Source: Steinernema hermaphroditum
Taxonomy: Eukaryota; Nematoda; Chromadorea; Rhabditida; Steinernematidae
DNA length: 64,000 nt
Direction of reading: 5' to 3'
Assembly (NCBI GenBank): GCA_030435675.1
Contig: CM059625.1
Location: forward strand, 17,112,001 to 17,176,000
Position 1 is the stretch's first letter. Each line of letters opens with the position of its first letter. Below are positions 1 through 12,214 of this stretch, piece after piece. The position numbers were made by a program, and so were the translations under genes. The notes beneath the pieces are model-generated. The model made no database searches. It worked only from the letters and a program-made list of their open reading frames with translations, and was not told the origin of the DNA.

Positions 1-129
1 TGGATCCGGCTACGGTAACTCTCAGCTTTCACACCTCCGCCGACGCTATGAACATTGGACACGTGCTAGCGGTCTCGAAGCGAACAAGCAGCACATTAAG
101 CTCAAAAGATTTGTTTTAAGCGGTTGAGG
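1..129. other. Upstream flank, no gene assigned
   Basis: Short flank before the first start codon. One frame is open from the window edge to a TGA at 125-127 (about 41 codons), but I recognise nothing in it. It probably holds the 5' flank of the sulfurtransferase gene. Confidence 0.4.
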
Positions 130-1753
130 ATGGGCGACGGAAAGCAAGTGTCGTCAGCTGATGTTCCACCTTTGGTCGACGTCGAATGGCTCGCGAAAAA
201 TCTTGAGGTTTCTACTTACAATCGCAACAATAAAAGCTCTTTCAGAATGTCGTCATCTTGCATGCATCGTACGATCACGAGTGTGATCTAGAGCATGATG
301 ATTTCGTTAAGGCGTACTATGAAGATGTGAACAAAAGAATTAAGCGTTTCGTAAGTAAGCCTATTGAAAAAGCCTTCTGACTCATTAATTTAGACAAGCG
401 TGCAGTATCAGACGGGCCACATCCAAAATGCAGTTGAATTCAGCCTCAATTGCGCCACTTATCCTGGAAGGTATGCGCCAATAATATTTGTTTTGTGTGT
501 ATATGATTGTTGACAGTTCAGAACAGAGAAATTCTATTTGTACAATACACGCGAAGTGGCTAAATACTTCCAAAAACTCGCTATTAGACCCGACGATCAC
601 ATCGTTGTGTACAGTACAGGACCGTATAACGGGATGCTTTACGCAGCTAAGGCCCGATGGATTCTCAAGGTTGGCAACGCACTAAACTAAACAATACAAA
701 GCGATTTTCAGGTTTACGATTTCTGTAAAGTCAGTGTTCTCGACGGTGGATTGGTTGCCTGGGAGAAAGGGGGAAAACCTGTTACCAAAGAAGTTAACAT
801 GTTGCAGGTTGGCGTTGTCACATTCCGGACACATTGCATGAACACCTTACCCCAAGATGTTACCGTCTTCGAACGATGATGGTAGTCCGACTATCTAACT
901 GCAGTTTTTTGCGTGATTTTCTAAGATCAGAGGCAACAATGTAAATCTACGAAACCCCAGTATGCAAGGCCTATATGCAAGAAGCAGCTTGATCTGCTGT
1001 GTTGTTAGATCTTCGCTACCATCTAGCCTGAATAACTAACTGCTGAGAGATAATTATCACGGCGTATTCAACCACTATGTATGATTTTAGCCCTCAACGT
1101 TGATACCGCGACGTATGAACATGCAGGAGCACATAACGCTTTCCGCATTAGCCGATGGCGGACAAGACAGCGACGTTGCCATCCTACATGAGCTAGAAAA
1201 CGTAGTGATCTCTGTTTATTACAAATGTACACTTCTTAACTTAGTGGAATTTTATCGACTGTCGTCCTGCTGCTCAATTTCAGGGAGTAGCCAAACCAAG
1301 GCAGTTCACGCATATTGGTAACAACACCGGGAAACCATAGTGACCTAGTGTATGCATTTCAGAAGCTGTGGGCTCCTTCATCCAATATTCGAAAAATCTC
1401 CCTGCCTTGAAAGTGATAGCGACAAATGGTCTCATGGCTAGCAAGAAAGAGATAGACAAAGGTATGGGCGTTATTGGCATTTCATATTTTCACCATGTGT
1501 TTGAACGTTTAGCATTGATAGAGTCCGAATACGACGAACGGTTCAAGACAATCCTCTTTTGCTACAATAGCCTGCAGAGCTCTCTCGTTGGTTTAGCTCT
1601 GGAGCATGCGGGCTACAAACCACCCATGATTTTCACGGTATTTTCAGTGATTTTAGCCGTGAAATATGCTTCGCTTTACAGGGCGGCTTATACGAGTTTG
1701 AAATTAGAAAGCCTCACTTCATTAATGGACAATATGGCTTCCCTCTCTACTAG
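130..1753 (+). CDS. Mercaptopyruvate sulfurtransferase / two-domain rhodanese homologue
   Basis: Members move sulfur from 3-mercaptopyruvate or thiosulfate through a catalytic cysteine. I can build ten exons in frame: 130-207, 246-350, 394-470, 522-669, 712-792, 1091-1201, 1245-1317, 1363-1461, 1513-1637 and 1682-1753, giving 322 residues, a normal length for the family. The N-terminal rhodanese domain has VDVEWLAKNL, an ILHASYD strand, STGPYNGM where the active loop would be, and VLDGGLVAWEKGG; it is the non-catalytic domain. The C-terminal domain has NFIDCRPAAQFQG and the active-site loop CYNSLQSS, with the cysteine near residue 274, then GGLYEFEIRKP. The fifth junction (donor at 793) is the least certain; a donor at about 808 is possible. 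C. elegans has a family of mpst paralogues and I cannot say which one this matches. Confidence 0.85.
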
Positions 1754-2337
1754 TCAGAACATTTGGATCTATAGTCTCTAGTCTGCAATGTGATCTTTAT
1801 CATGAGTACAAATGTGAACTCTAGTCAGCATAATGTTATGTTCAAATCCTCAAATCATATCGATTTCCCGTTCTCAGTTTTTGCACTCAAAGATCTCTAT
1901 TGAATGCCCCAATCTTGTAAGATGTTATTCTATTGACTTAACCGTAGTCTTCTGAACACTGCTTATCCTTACCATGGGTTCTGTGATCTCCTCATTACTT
2001 TCATATTTCCTTTGGTTACATGAACGCGGCATCCGTAGACGTCATTGCATATTAATGTGTTGTACTTATTTTCAAGACAGAATTTTTGCAAAGTACACCG
2101 ACGTAATAGTAAAAATAACAAATAAAATAACTTCGCATTTTCACGCCATGTTTAGAAAGTGCTCAATTAGTGTCTCAATGAGCATGGTCACCCGACAGTT
2201 CGCGAATTCTATTTCGGGAACGGAAGCGGTCGTTATTCGATGATCGACCGCACTGTTACACCGTGAACCTAAAACATCAACGCCTCTTTCCTGAGAATTC
2301 GTCTATAAACTTCGCTCGTTTCACGGAACTCAATCAG
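1754..2337. other. Intergenic
   Basis: AT-rich spacer between the sulfurtransferase and the small secreted gene. It holds an 89-codon open frame at 1974-2243 with no recognisable domain or splice context, which I take as chance. Confidence 0.5.
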
Positions 2338-2761
2338 ATGTCGTTCACGCTATCAAACATGCGCACCGTCCAACTCCAATACTTTTCCGGTAAGTATCTT
2401 ATTGGTCAATGCTTATGCTTTTTCCATGAAATTTATAGCTCTTATCATTGTGTTTGTTGTCATCACCGAAACATCAGCTCGACCTTCACTTGCCGATCTC
2501 TATAGTCAACTGCAGCTGAAGGCTATGGCTTCATCCATCATGAGAGATGATCCGATCCCTGTTGCGCCAGCAGCTTCCGAGGCAGCTCCAAAGCCCTTTT
2601 CGCCACATTTGAAGAAGCTCCGCCAGGGCTACAAGCTTCCCATTCACGGTCTCGACGTTGTCACCCAGCCGCCGGTCACTGCGCAAGACAAAGGTCAACC
2701 GAACCCCAAGTCTGCTGCCCACATCATCAATCGTCTCAGCTCCGTTCTTCTTCGAATTTAA
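2338..2761 (+). CDS. Small secreted protein, unrecognised
   Basis: A roughly 110-residue protein with a signal peptide: a hydrophobic LIIVFVVITET core followed by a likely cleavage at SA/RPSL. Two starts are possible. A plain ORF from 2426 begins MKFIALIIV. Alternatively a 49-base intron (donor GTAAGT at 2391, acceptor TTTATAG at 2439) joins an upstream exon with ATGs at 2338 and 2359 in the same frame, giving MRTVQLQYFSALIIV. The donor is near perfect, so I slightly favour the spliced form. The mature part is rich in Pro, Ala and Lys and lacks cysteine. A neuropeptide-like precursor or another secreted peptide is possible, but I see no repeated amidation sites. An AATAAA lies at 2851. Confidence 0.6.
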
Positions 2762-5027
2762 AGAATGTCACTTGAAAACGAACTCGCATACGGGTAGAAA
2801 TTGCATGTAATTACAGTTACCTTAGTTACCGTTTCATGCAAGAAAATGTAAATAAATCACCATGTACTGTTTGTTTATCGAAAAGCTATGAAACTGAAAT
2901 AGTTGCGGAAGATGTTGTAAAGTCAGAAGCAGTACGCTAAATCCCGAAAAACCGGTTTGCCGCTGACAACGATACATGTAAAGTGGCGCATCCTTCTTTC
3001 GATGATGTAGCTACTATGCGCGCTAATTCGATGCATGGAAAGTAGCCAAAAATTTTGATCTCTACCAGAAATCCCGAGCTAAAATTCCTACGCATTGTGT
3101 TAGTCATTTCAGGTTAATCAGAAAGTTCATCGTTTAACGTTTTTTTTTTTGTGTAAAGTGAAACCACAGTTCAACGAAGAAACGGGCGCTCGGCCACAAA
3201 TAGACAGTGACATTGTGACGCTGCTGATCTCCACCCTTTCACACAGCGTTCCGTGTCGCTGATGTGCGAGAACTGGAAGCAATAGAAGACAATTGATTTG
3301 CTGCCTTGCCGCTCATTTTTTGCAGGAAAAAAACCATCGATACTTAGGAAAAGGAATGAAACGTTGACACGAGGATATGAACAATCGCAGAAAGGATGTG
3401 CAAAGGGTGGTCTTTCTGCTCAATCGCAAAGTTCGGGATGTCGGTTCCAGTGGAATGTCATGATACAACTAAGTGCGAATTATTTAAAGCAAAGTCGTCA
3501 AGCTCCGCGAAGCTTCATAATTTAGAGTTAACACTTCTCTATCATGACCAGCGTTTATGAATTTTGTAATATTATGAACCGAATAATGGGTGACAAAGCT
3601 TAACCTGACCATCATCTGAAAATGTCTGCAAATATTATGGTGTCGTTTATGACGAGCTGGACCATAATACGATAAGCGCCGAAATAGTAAATATTTATTT
3701 AAAAATCAGAGTGCAAACAAAAAGGACAGAGCATCTCTCATCTTGGGGAACAGATGTTTTTCCGCTAAGAGAGCTGTTCAGTGTACATAGCTGAGTGTTT
3801 AGCCGTGTTAGTTTTGCTGTAATTATGCACTACACTTTTATGCACAATACACTTTTACATACTTTACTTCCAGGCTTTCTCACATGTTTGCAAGAGCGCA
3901 ATGATTTTTTTCTGTTCCAATTTAACAGCAGCAGAGTAATCGGTCATATCGCTTCACAGAAAAAAGTTTGACCTTAGTCATCCTACTTCACGGCAAACAG
4001 GAACTGTTCTTTTTGCCATCCGCCACATTTTAAATCTTCCTTCGGCCAGACTCACAAAAGAAAAGAACGACTTGCGTGTTGCATTTGTGCACTTTACATC
4101 AAATGACTCACTGTATTTCCGTTTCCGTGTCTGTTGTCAGTTTCAACTGTGCTACTTCTTTGGAAAAGCGTCAGGCTCAAGACCACACACGTGGTTCATT
4201 CTTACATAAGTTGCACGTTAACTATTAACTGTACAGCAAAAAACAAACGGCAAAACAAGTATAAATTTGTAACAAGGGAACTAGTTCTACTGGAATGACA
4301 TTGCTTGTCACCTGCTTGTGACAGCGAGACAAATATTTTTCTACAAAGCACTGCTTGCGACTAGATACGCCTCTCGTCAAACGATTATATTTTGTCCATA
4401 CGTTTCGTGAGTGTCTGAGCTTTTCGCGTATTTGGCTTTTCCGAACACGTTTTCTGTGTCATCAGGCACTTAAAATTTGACTCACAAAGAACCACGTAAA
4501 CCAACAGTGACTTGTTAATTATCCGTGCTCTCATGAAAAACGTGACACCGTCAACGATTTTTGGTTGAGAATGTTAAAATTCCAAGGAAACACAATGCTA
4601 GAACCATTGCCTGACATGCCAACTGTTGCCTAAATCGGTGCCCAAATTATCAATATTTCCGACCGCCATTCGTTCGTTTCTATTGTTATCCTTTCGAACC
4701 AAAATAGTTGTGAAAGATGATTCGCATTGTTGTGCTTTCGAAAAAGCGAACAAGTGAGCACTGAATATTCACTGATTGTCTGATTTCAATATTCCGGCGG
4801 GAAAATCGATGATATGATAATCAGTCAGACGATATTTGTCTATCCTAGATGTGGCAAAATGCGATATCTACTTACTGTATTAACCTTTTAATTTAAAAAT
4901 TAAGACAAGAACCTTACAGAAAAAGTCATTTATATCGAGTTCTTCCACGTTGAATTGAAATCGCGTTCCATAGTGGTGAAAACAGAAGAGAGAAGGTGCC
5001 GAAGAATTTAGAAAATTTAGAATAAGA
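2762..5027. other. Intergenic, 2.3 kb
   Basis: No gene recognised. It begins with the 3' end of the secreted gene (AATAAA at 2851-2856). The rest is AT-rich with only short, non-conserved open frames. Confidence 0.5.
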
Positions 5028-5233
5028 TATTGGGTTGGTCCATAGTAAGTGGCGGATTCTGTAAACATCCTTTAATTTTGCAATATTTGCTCCCATGACC
5101 AAACCAGTGGGTACGTTGTTGACTACAGTGAACTCTTGATGTTGGAGATGTATTCTGTCTTTGTGATCATTTTTCTGGCACCTCGAGATATCGAAATGCG
5201 AGGTGATGTGATGTTCAATGGACCAACCCAATA
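5028..5233. mobile_element. Mariner-type MITE (about 206 bp)
   Basis: The ends are perfect 16-base inverted repeats, TATTGGGTTGGTCCAT at 5028-5043 and its exact complement at 5218-5233. The GGTTGGTC core resembles mariner terminal repeats, and the outermost TA on each side fits the TA target duplication of Tc1/mariner elements. No transposase fits inside, so this is a non-autonomous element. The minus-strand open frame across it looks non-coding. Confidence 0.7.
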
Positions 5234-5594
5234 GATTATTTTTAACGGTGCCCTGTGTGTGCATACTCTTGGAACAAGAACCTCAACGCACTTTATCTTC
5301 ATGATGTACAATGAAATTGCCTCACATCTCCAGTAAACGCAATGTGAATACTATTTAGGATATCCACTTTTGGAAATGTCTTATTTGGCTGAGCATTATG
5401 CTGTGCATCTTCTGAACATAAATGTGTGCGATGCTCAACGAACGCTCTTGTTTTGTGATCACCGAATTAAGCACGCCCTTTGTTTTTCGGTAATCCTCTA
5501 TACCCTATGATCAAGCCGGACTACCAGAACATCGCACATGGCAGTGTGGTAATGCGGAGATCAATTTCCACTTAGTGATGCGGAGCTCTCCCTC

Positions 5595-5629
5595 TTTTGG
5601 TCTCCACATTTTTAATGAGGAGACCAAAA
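5595..5629. repeat. Strong short hairpin
   Basis: TTTTGGTCTCC (5595-5605) pairs perfectly with GGAGACCAAAA (5619-5629). After one mismatch the stem continues with CAT/ATG to a TTTTA loop. It lies just upstream of the first SLC23 gene. The stem is too short for an ordinary microRNA precursor. Role unknown. Confidence 0.6.
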
Positions 5630-5764
5630 CGCGTACAGGGTGTACTCACTCATCATGCCATTCCATGCGCATAACAGGTTTCAGCCAGCTGCGATCACGG
5701 TCGCGACGAGCGGATCCTCAATTTTGTCTATATCTTGACATCCGGAAAGAGTGTGGTCGTCTAG

Positions 5765-8454
5765 CGGCGACCTCGACGATAAAACATTCGTCTTCGAATT
5801 ATCTGCAATTTCGTCGGACATCCCTGAGTTTCCCGTTTTTGACGCGCCTGATGAACCGCCATTTCTGGTTGGGAATTCGGAATGTAATACTGCTTTCTCA
5901 CACTGTTTATTCGACAGTAAATAGTTTTTACTTTCGTGTCATGTTTTTAGTGCGTTTGATGTTACTAATCGTATTCAACCAACGCTTGCTGTAGTGCAAG
6001 AGTCAATCTATTTCCGCACTTTCAGAATCGGAACCATGGGATTCGTCAGTGGCTCTGACGACTTCTCATATCCACTTCGGTATCGAGCAAACGATGTTCC
6101 GAAGGCAACCACAGCGCTGCTCCTTGGCCTACAGCAGATGATGGTCTGCATCTCCGGTCTTCTTGTCGTGCCTTACATCGTTTCGGAGAAGGCCTGTGCG
6201 GGGCAGGCGGAGCTGACTCTTAGAGCAACGTTGATTTCGACAACGTTTGTTGTTACAGGAATCGCCACACTACTCCAAAGCACTCTCGGACTACGGTAAG
6301 ATATGTTTGTTAGAATTATTTGCTTTGCAATGTGAAGCGAAGCACTGATCAAAAAAGCGCACTGAGCAAGGCGACTTTTTTCTGTTATTATGATGATATA
6401 TGAACATTTTTATCTTTGTGTGGTCCGTTTGATTTGTGTCTCTTAGTCACATTTTTCTCACACTGCAGCAATCCACTTTTTTCTAAACAATTGTTTTTTG
6501 ATCCAATCGTATTCATCTTTGTGTAATAATCATTTTTCCAAGCTACACGCCCCTTGAGTCGTTGAACAGTGTTGATATATGGCTTTTCAAGGTTGGCTGT
6601 TCTTCAAGGACCATCATTTGCATTCTTACCCCCTTTGTTGGCATACTTCAGTAATGTCGAATGCAAAGCTACCGTAAACGACTATGTACCTGAAGAAGAA
6701 TGGCTCGCTAGAATTCAAACGGTACACTGGAAGAACAAATATAAAATTCATATTTTCTGTTTAGATATCAGGCAGTTTGTTCTGTGCCTCTCTCCTTTTA
6801 GTCATCGTCGGATCATCTGGATTAGTTGGCACCATAGCCAAAAATTTGGGACCAGTCACTATAGCTCCTGTCGTCGTTTTACTGTGCGTTTCAAATGTTC
6901 CAGTTGTAATCGAGAAAGCGAAGCTTCATTGGATCTCGGTAGCAGAATTTGGGTTCTTGATGGTGTTTGCGCTATATTTGAGCGAAGTCCGCGTACCTTT
7001 TCCTTCCATACGCGATGGCCGCTTGACTGCTGTGAGAGTTCGTTTATTTGGTGACTTCCCGGTAGGTCGATAACAGTTTAGGATGACAGCAAAATTACTT
7101 TTATAGTATTTGATGTCGATGCTGATTGCCTGGGCCATTTGTTTCATCATGACTGTCACAGACATTGAGCCCCGAGGGGGTGGCGCAAGAACGGACAATA
7201 ATGCCACACTGGACATCTTGTACAATGCCCCTTGGGTCAACGTGCCTTATCCAGGTAATCATATACTATACGGCAGCCAACGGAGACAGAATACTTCAGG
7301 GCAGTTTGGAATGCCGCGCTTTGACTTGGGTCTCTTTCTCGGCTTCGTAGCTTCCTGTCTCGCATGCTTGATTGAAAGTCTTGGAAACTACGACATTGCT
7401 GCGAAAGTATCAGAAGAGCCGGCCCCGGACTCTTCGACGGCCAACCGGGCGATTATCGCCGAAGGCGCGGGATGTGCCCTTGCTGGAGCAATGGGCATTG
7501 GTGTGGGCGTCACCACATATTCCGAAAATATCGCTGTTCTCAAGATTACAAGAGTGAGGAGGAACTGGCGTTCAACGTACCAGGCTGATTTTAGGTGGTC
7601 AGTCGAGTAACCCTTCAGATAGCAGGAGTCATTCTCATTGTGCTGGGACTTTTCACAAAAGTGGGCGCCGCCTTCTCCACATTACCGTCAGCAATGATTG
7701 GGGGCATCTTGGGAATGGGCGTGTCCATGATCTTTGGAGTAGCGATGGCTAACCTTCAGGTACATATAAAGAAACATAAACCTTTATAATTCGATAAATA
7801 GCTTGCATAGGGCAAGTTTTAAAAAAATGCAACTATTTACGGTTTAATAGTGTGCACCATTTTCAGTACATTGACCTTAAACTGTCACGTAACGTCACCA
7901 TAGTTGGAGTGGCAATCATAGCCGGCTTGAGTGTGTCCGACTATTTTGAAGCAAACCCGCTGTCAACAGGTCTGTTCTTATCACAATCTCTTGGACATAA
8001 CAGGCTGTTTCAGGTTATGTCGAAGCCGACAGAGTGTTTAACCTGCTTATTCGTATTCGCATGTTCGTCGGTGGTGTTTTCGCATTCTTTTTGGATAACA
8101 CAGTCGGTGGTAATACCCAAAATTTCCGCCCGAAATCCAATACTTTTTGTAGGTGCATCGAGAAGACAACGTGGCCTAAGGGAAAAGCCGCGCGCGGATG
8201 GTGGTTCACTAGAAAAAGGAACTGAAAAGGATGGCTATGCGTTCCCAGATTGTGTCAATAGGTTCGAACGATTTCTATCTACGGACTTGTAAAGAATAAT
8301 TCTTTGCAGATTCTTGCTGAAATTTCCTTTCCTATCCGTTCTGCCGTTTCTGCCTTCAAAAGAAAAGCTGAGGAAGGCGCTACGATCAGAAAGCGTTTCG
8401 ACCTCTACAGTGGAAGACCCGCAACCCTATATCGCTACGGTGAAAATATCATGA
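5765..8454 (+). CDS. SLC23 nucleobase/ascorbate transporter homologue, copy 1
   Basis: Polytopic plasma-membrane symporter family. The core exons are 5995-6295, 6592-6721, 6765-7061, 7107-7254, 7300-7553, 7595-7759, 7867-7969, 8014-8109, 8153-8261 and 8310-8454; from the ATG at 6036 they encode 568 residues. An acidic exon ending at 5883 (FDAPDEPPFLVGNSE) splices in frame to 5995, so the real start is further upstream and not resolved; my feature start is only the edge of that exon. Family marks are LRYRANDVP, GPSFAFLPPLLAYF, KNLGPVTIAP, IESLGNYDIAAKVSEEP, NRAIIAEG, the signature region SENIAVLKITR, and MFVGGVFAFFLDNTVGG near the end. Two signature positions differ from most family members: LQQMM replaces the usual LQH motif, and the glycine of ENxG is alanine. 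Substrate cannot be predicted. Confidence 0.88.
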
Positions 8455-9496
8455 GCATTATGGACGTGCCGATACAAATTGTATTTATGAGCTTTATGAT
8501 CAAACAGACTGGTTAAAATAAGAGTAGGTAAGCAGAAACCGTGTGAATAAATTCATAGACCACTATAGAAGCGCTCCAAATATCCACATTCTACAAAACG
8601 ATCGTCCTAAATCCTAATCTGTTTTCTTTTTAGGTTGCATTCTTTTCCCATGCTGTGACTTATTTTTCTAACAACGAAGTAAATGCTTTTAATGCTATGA
8701 TCTCAGGAAGTGACATTTATCGTACCGCGTGCAGACCACTTAGGTGTTAATCACCGTGTCGCACGCTATGAGGAATAAAGAGATTTGTCATCCGAATTGC
8801 GCAGGACTTCTGTTATATCTTGATGACGCAAGTTAAGAAAACACTGAGGAAATATGGATCGCAGTTTCCGATCGCCTACATTGCCGTTATATGTATTTTG
8901 CTCTGCAACATCATAGGATCACTTCACTGCCGCCTTCTGCACCTGTCAGGGGGTGCCAAAATGAATGCGAGGTAGACCGTCCAGTGAAGCGCAGGAAGCA
9001 CCAGTTTAATAAACTCAGGAAGTCGTTTTGTTGCTTGGCTACAAGGTTCACACGAATTTCTCGTTTTCGCTCCTATTTGTTGCGTGTTGTGTATTAGTTC
9101 ACTTCCATTCACGTATTTTTTATCCGAGCCGTGGGGAACGAAGCTTTCCGAAGAGAAAAAGGCAGCGGTGTTTCAGTGTTTCAGAAGGCCACAATCGCAT
9201 GCAATAAATCGAATACAACAGTTTTCACCAAGGCCTGTATTATTACATATCTTCTGTTTTTAAACGAGCTACCTCTCTTGTAACATATCGATCATGAGCG
9301 TGACGTAATTCACAAACAACTCCCTTTACCGCCTGTGTGTTATGGCTGGGATGCTGTTTTTGTGTTACTTTTCCCCGGATAATGTCTATTGTCCCTTATA
9401 CTGTGCTGGAGCGCATGCGAAAAAACCTCATGCCACTGAAAACGACTGTGTTGTTGTGAGAGGTACGCTCCATTTCTGTGATTCCAGAATTACGCA
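8455..9496. other. Intergenic between the two transporters
   Basis: About 1 kb with no convincing gene. An AATAAA at 8775-8780 could serve the upstream transporter. A 5' exon of the second transporter may lie at 9342-9470 but the only nearby intron would be 25 bases, too short to accept. Confidence 0.5.
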
Positions 9497-11770
9497 ATGG
9501 GCTTCGAAACGGATTCACGCGACTTTACCTATAAGCTACGATACCGTGTCGGTGATGTTCCAAAGAAAACCACTGCGCTGCTCCTCGCTCTGCAGCAGAT
9601 GATGGTGTGTATTAATGGTGTCTTAGTCGTGCCGTACATTGTGGCTGAGAAAGCTTGTGCCGGCCAAGCTGAGCTGTCGCTGAGAGCGACGCTCATATCT
9701 ACGGCATTTGTTGTTACTGGAATAGCAACTTTGCTTCAAAGCGTTTTCGGATTGCGGTACGTTGTATTCGATTTGCTCTCGTAGTACCTTGAGCTGAGTG
9801 ACTATGTTTTCTAAATAGACTAGAAATCTAAGCATATATAGCATTGTGAAGAGGCGCAACAAAATATGATTCGAAACATTTATTTTTATATTGTGTTACA
9901 TTTTAGCCTGGCTGTCCTTCAAGGACCTTCATTTGCATTCTTAGCCCCCATGCTCGCTTACTTCAACAACATTGAGTGCAAAGCTACTGTCAACGATTTT
10001 GTTCCGGAAGAAGAGTGGCTTGACAGAATGCAAACTGTAAGGCGGCTGCACAGATTCAGCGTTCATTAGTTCTTCAGCTCTCTGGAAGTCTGTTTTGCGC
10101 ATCTCTTCTATTGGTCGTTCTGGGATCGTTCGGTTTAGTGACTATTGTGGCAAAAAATTTGGGACCCATTACCATAGCTGCAGAAATCCTACTGCTCTGC
10201 ATCCAAAGCATCCCAATTGTCATAGAACAATCGAAACTTCATTGGATCTCTGTTGTGGAGTTTGGATTCTTAATGGCTTTCGCTCTGTACCTAAGTGAAA
10301 CACGTGTGCCGTTTCCAGTTTTTCGGAATGGACGCATTGGAACCGTCAAAGTGAGGCTATTCGGAGATTTTCCGGTAAGTCCCTATCGTCACATGACGAA
10401 CCAACGCCCACAAAAGTCCGAAGAAGATGTGGATCTTAAATGACTATGGTTAAATGCCGCTTCGTTTTTTTCAGTACTTAATGTCAATGATCATCGCTTG
10501 GGCCATTTGTTTTTTCATGACCATTACGGACATTGAGCCCCCAGGAGGAGCAGGTAGAACAGACAATAATGCCACTTTGGACATTTTATATAATTCTCCA
10601 TGGATTAACATTCCTTACCCAGGCAAGATGGAAATAACTTCGACACACTATATTGTCAACAAAACGCTTAAGGGCAATTTGGAATGCTTCAATTCGACTT
10701 AGGCCTATTTCTTGGATTCACCGCGTCATGCCTAACAAGCCTGATTGAAAGTCTCGGAGGCTACGACATTGCGGCAAAGGTGTCGGAGGAGCCAGTCCCA
10801 GATTCGCCTACGGCCAACCGCGCTGTCATTGCCGAAGGTCTCGGCTGTGCTTTGGCAGGAGCCATGGGCGTAGGTGTTGGCGTAACGACCTACTCCGAGA
10901 ATATTGCCATTCTTCATATAACTCGTGTACGATGGATCAGTTTTAACTTTCCGTACTGCTCCAGCTGTTAAGGTGGTTAGCAGAATCACTCTTCACATGG
11001 CCGGTGTCATGCTCATCGTTGTGGGTTTGTTTACGAAAATTGGAGCAGCTTTCTCGACTTTGCCGACAGCCATGATCGGCGGTATCCTGTGCATGGGGCT
11101 TGCGATGGTATTCGGTGTGGTGCTGGCTAATTTACAGGTAGCCAGAATAAAACGCAATGTATGTTATAGTCGTTTTTGAGTATATCGATCTTAAATTGTC
11201 ACGCAATGTCACCATCCTGGGTGTCGCCGTAATAGCCGGCTCGAGCGTCTCCGACTATTTTGAAGCGAACCCGATGTCAACAGGTGAGTTGTAATTATAA
11301 TCAGCCGCCTGTGAGACTAAGCCTAGGATGGCAAGAGTTCGACAAGCTGTTCAACCTACTAATTCGCATGAAAATGTTTGTTGGCGGAGTGATCGCTTTC
11401 GTTCTGGACAATACAGTAGGAGGTAACACATACCAATTCTATTGAAAAACATGAATTTATTCATAGGAGCATCGCGAAAACAGCGCGGATTAAGAGAAAA
11501 GTCACGAGCTGACGTCTCAGCTATCGAGGTGAACATTCAAAAGGATGGTTACGCATTCCCGGACTCTGTCAATAGGTTTGCCTGCGTACTATTTATACAA
11601 CTGATGAATACCTGTTTGTTTTTAGGTTTTTGCTGAGATGTTCATTTTTAACTGTCCTGCCGTTTATACCTTCAAAGAAGAAGTTGGAAAGGGCACTTTA
11701 CAATGAAAGACCTTCGACGTCGAGTGTTGAAGAACTCAAACCATATATTGCCACAGTAAACATATGTTAA
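9497..11770 (+). CDS. SLC23 nucleobase/ascorbate transporter homologue, copy 2
   Basis: Tandem paralogue of the gene upstream. Ten exons: 9497-9756, 9907-10036, 10078-10374, 10475-10622, 10673-10926, 10973-11137, 11181-11283, 11327-11422, 11467-11575 and 11626-11770, encoding 568 residues. From the ATG, every exon has the same length as in copy 1, which confirms both models. It shares LQQMM in place of LQH and SENIAILHITR with alanine at the usual glycine. Intron 4 begins with GC rather than GT. The exon at 9497 may continue upstream from an acceptor at about 9487, so an extra N-terminal exon is possible, as in copy 1. Introns range from 41 to 150 bases. Likely a membrane transporter; substrate unknown. 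Confidence 0.88.
10623..10672 (+). other. GC-AG intron in SLC23 copy 2
   Basis: The donor reads CCAG/GCAAGA and the acceptor CTTAAG/GG. Splicing here keeps the frame and reproduces the 148 and 254 base exons of copy 1, where the same donor is GT. No in-phase GT donor gives the conserved NIPYPG to GQFGM-like join. Confidence 0.8.
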
Positions 11771-12214
11771 AAATCTAGATTATTTTTATTTTCCTGCTTT
11801 ATAAAACGGAACACTGGTGAACTGAAAGTTCAGTATTTGTGCAGTGATACTTTCCAGTGACAGTTGGACTTACACAGCTTACCTTTTCTCATACAGTAGG
11901 CCCCTGATTTAGTGCGCTTCCAGATAGATTGAACAAAGACGCTATCTGACATGAAGTTCCGGGAGTGTCATAGAGCGAAAGTCAACAGGAAATGCTTTTA
12001 AACTTATGATCTTGTGGATGTGACATTTACCGTATCATACTAATGAGAATTTGTCGTTGAATCATAATGAGAAAGAGATGAACAGATTAGTCATTCCACT
12101 TGCGTAAGATGATATGCGATATACGTTAAATTACGCTAATCGAAGAACGCACATGTGTCGGAAAATGATCGGTGCTATTTTAAACATACATCAACATCTT
12201 CGAGCCTCATTGGA
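11771..12214. other. Intergenic
   Basis: 3' flank of the second transporter; AT-rich, no gene seen. Confidence 0.45.

Noticed and set aside
4926..5264. Minus-strand open frame across the MITE as a transposase
   Set aside because: No mariner catalytic motifs and too short; the element is non-autonomous.
9342..9470. Extra first exon of the second transporter
   Set aside because: It would need a 25-base intron, shorter than any convincing intron in the window.
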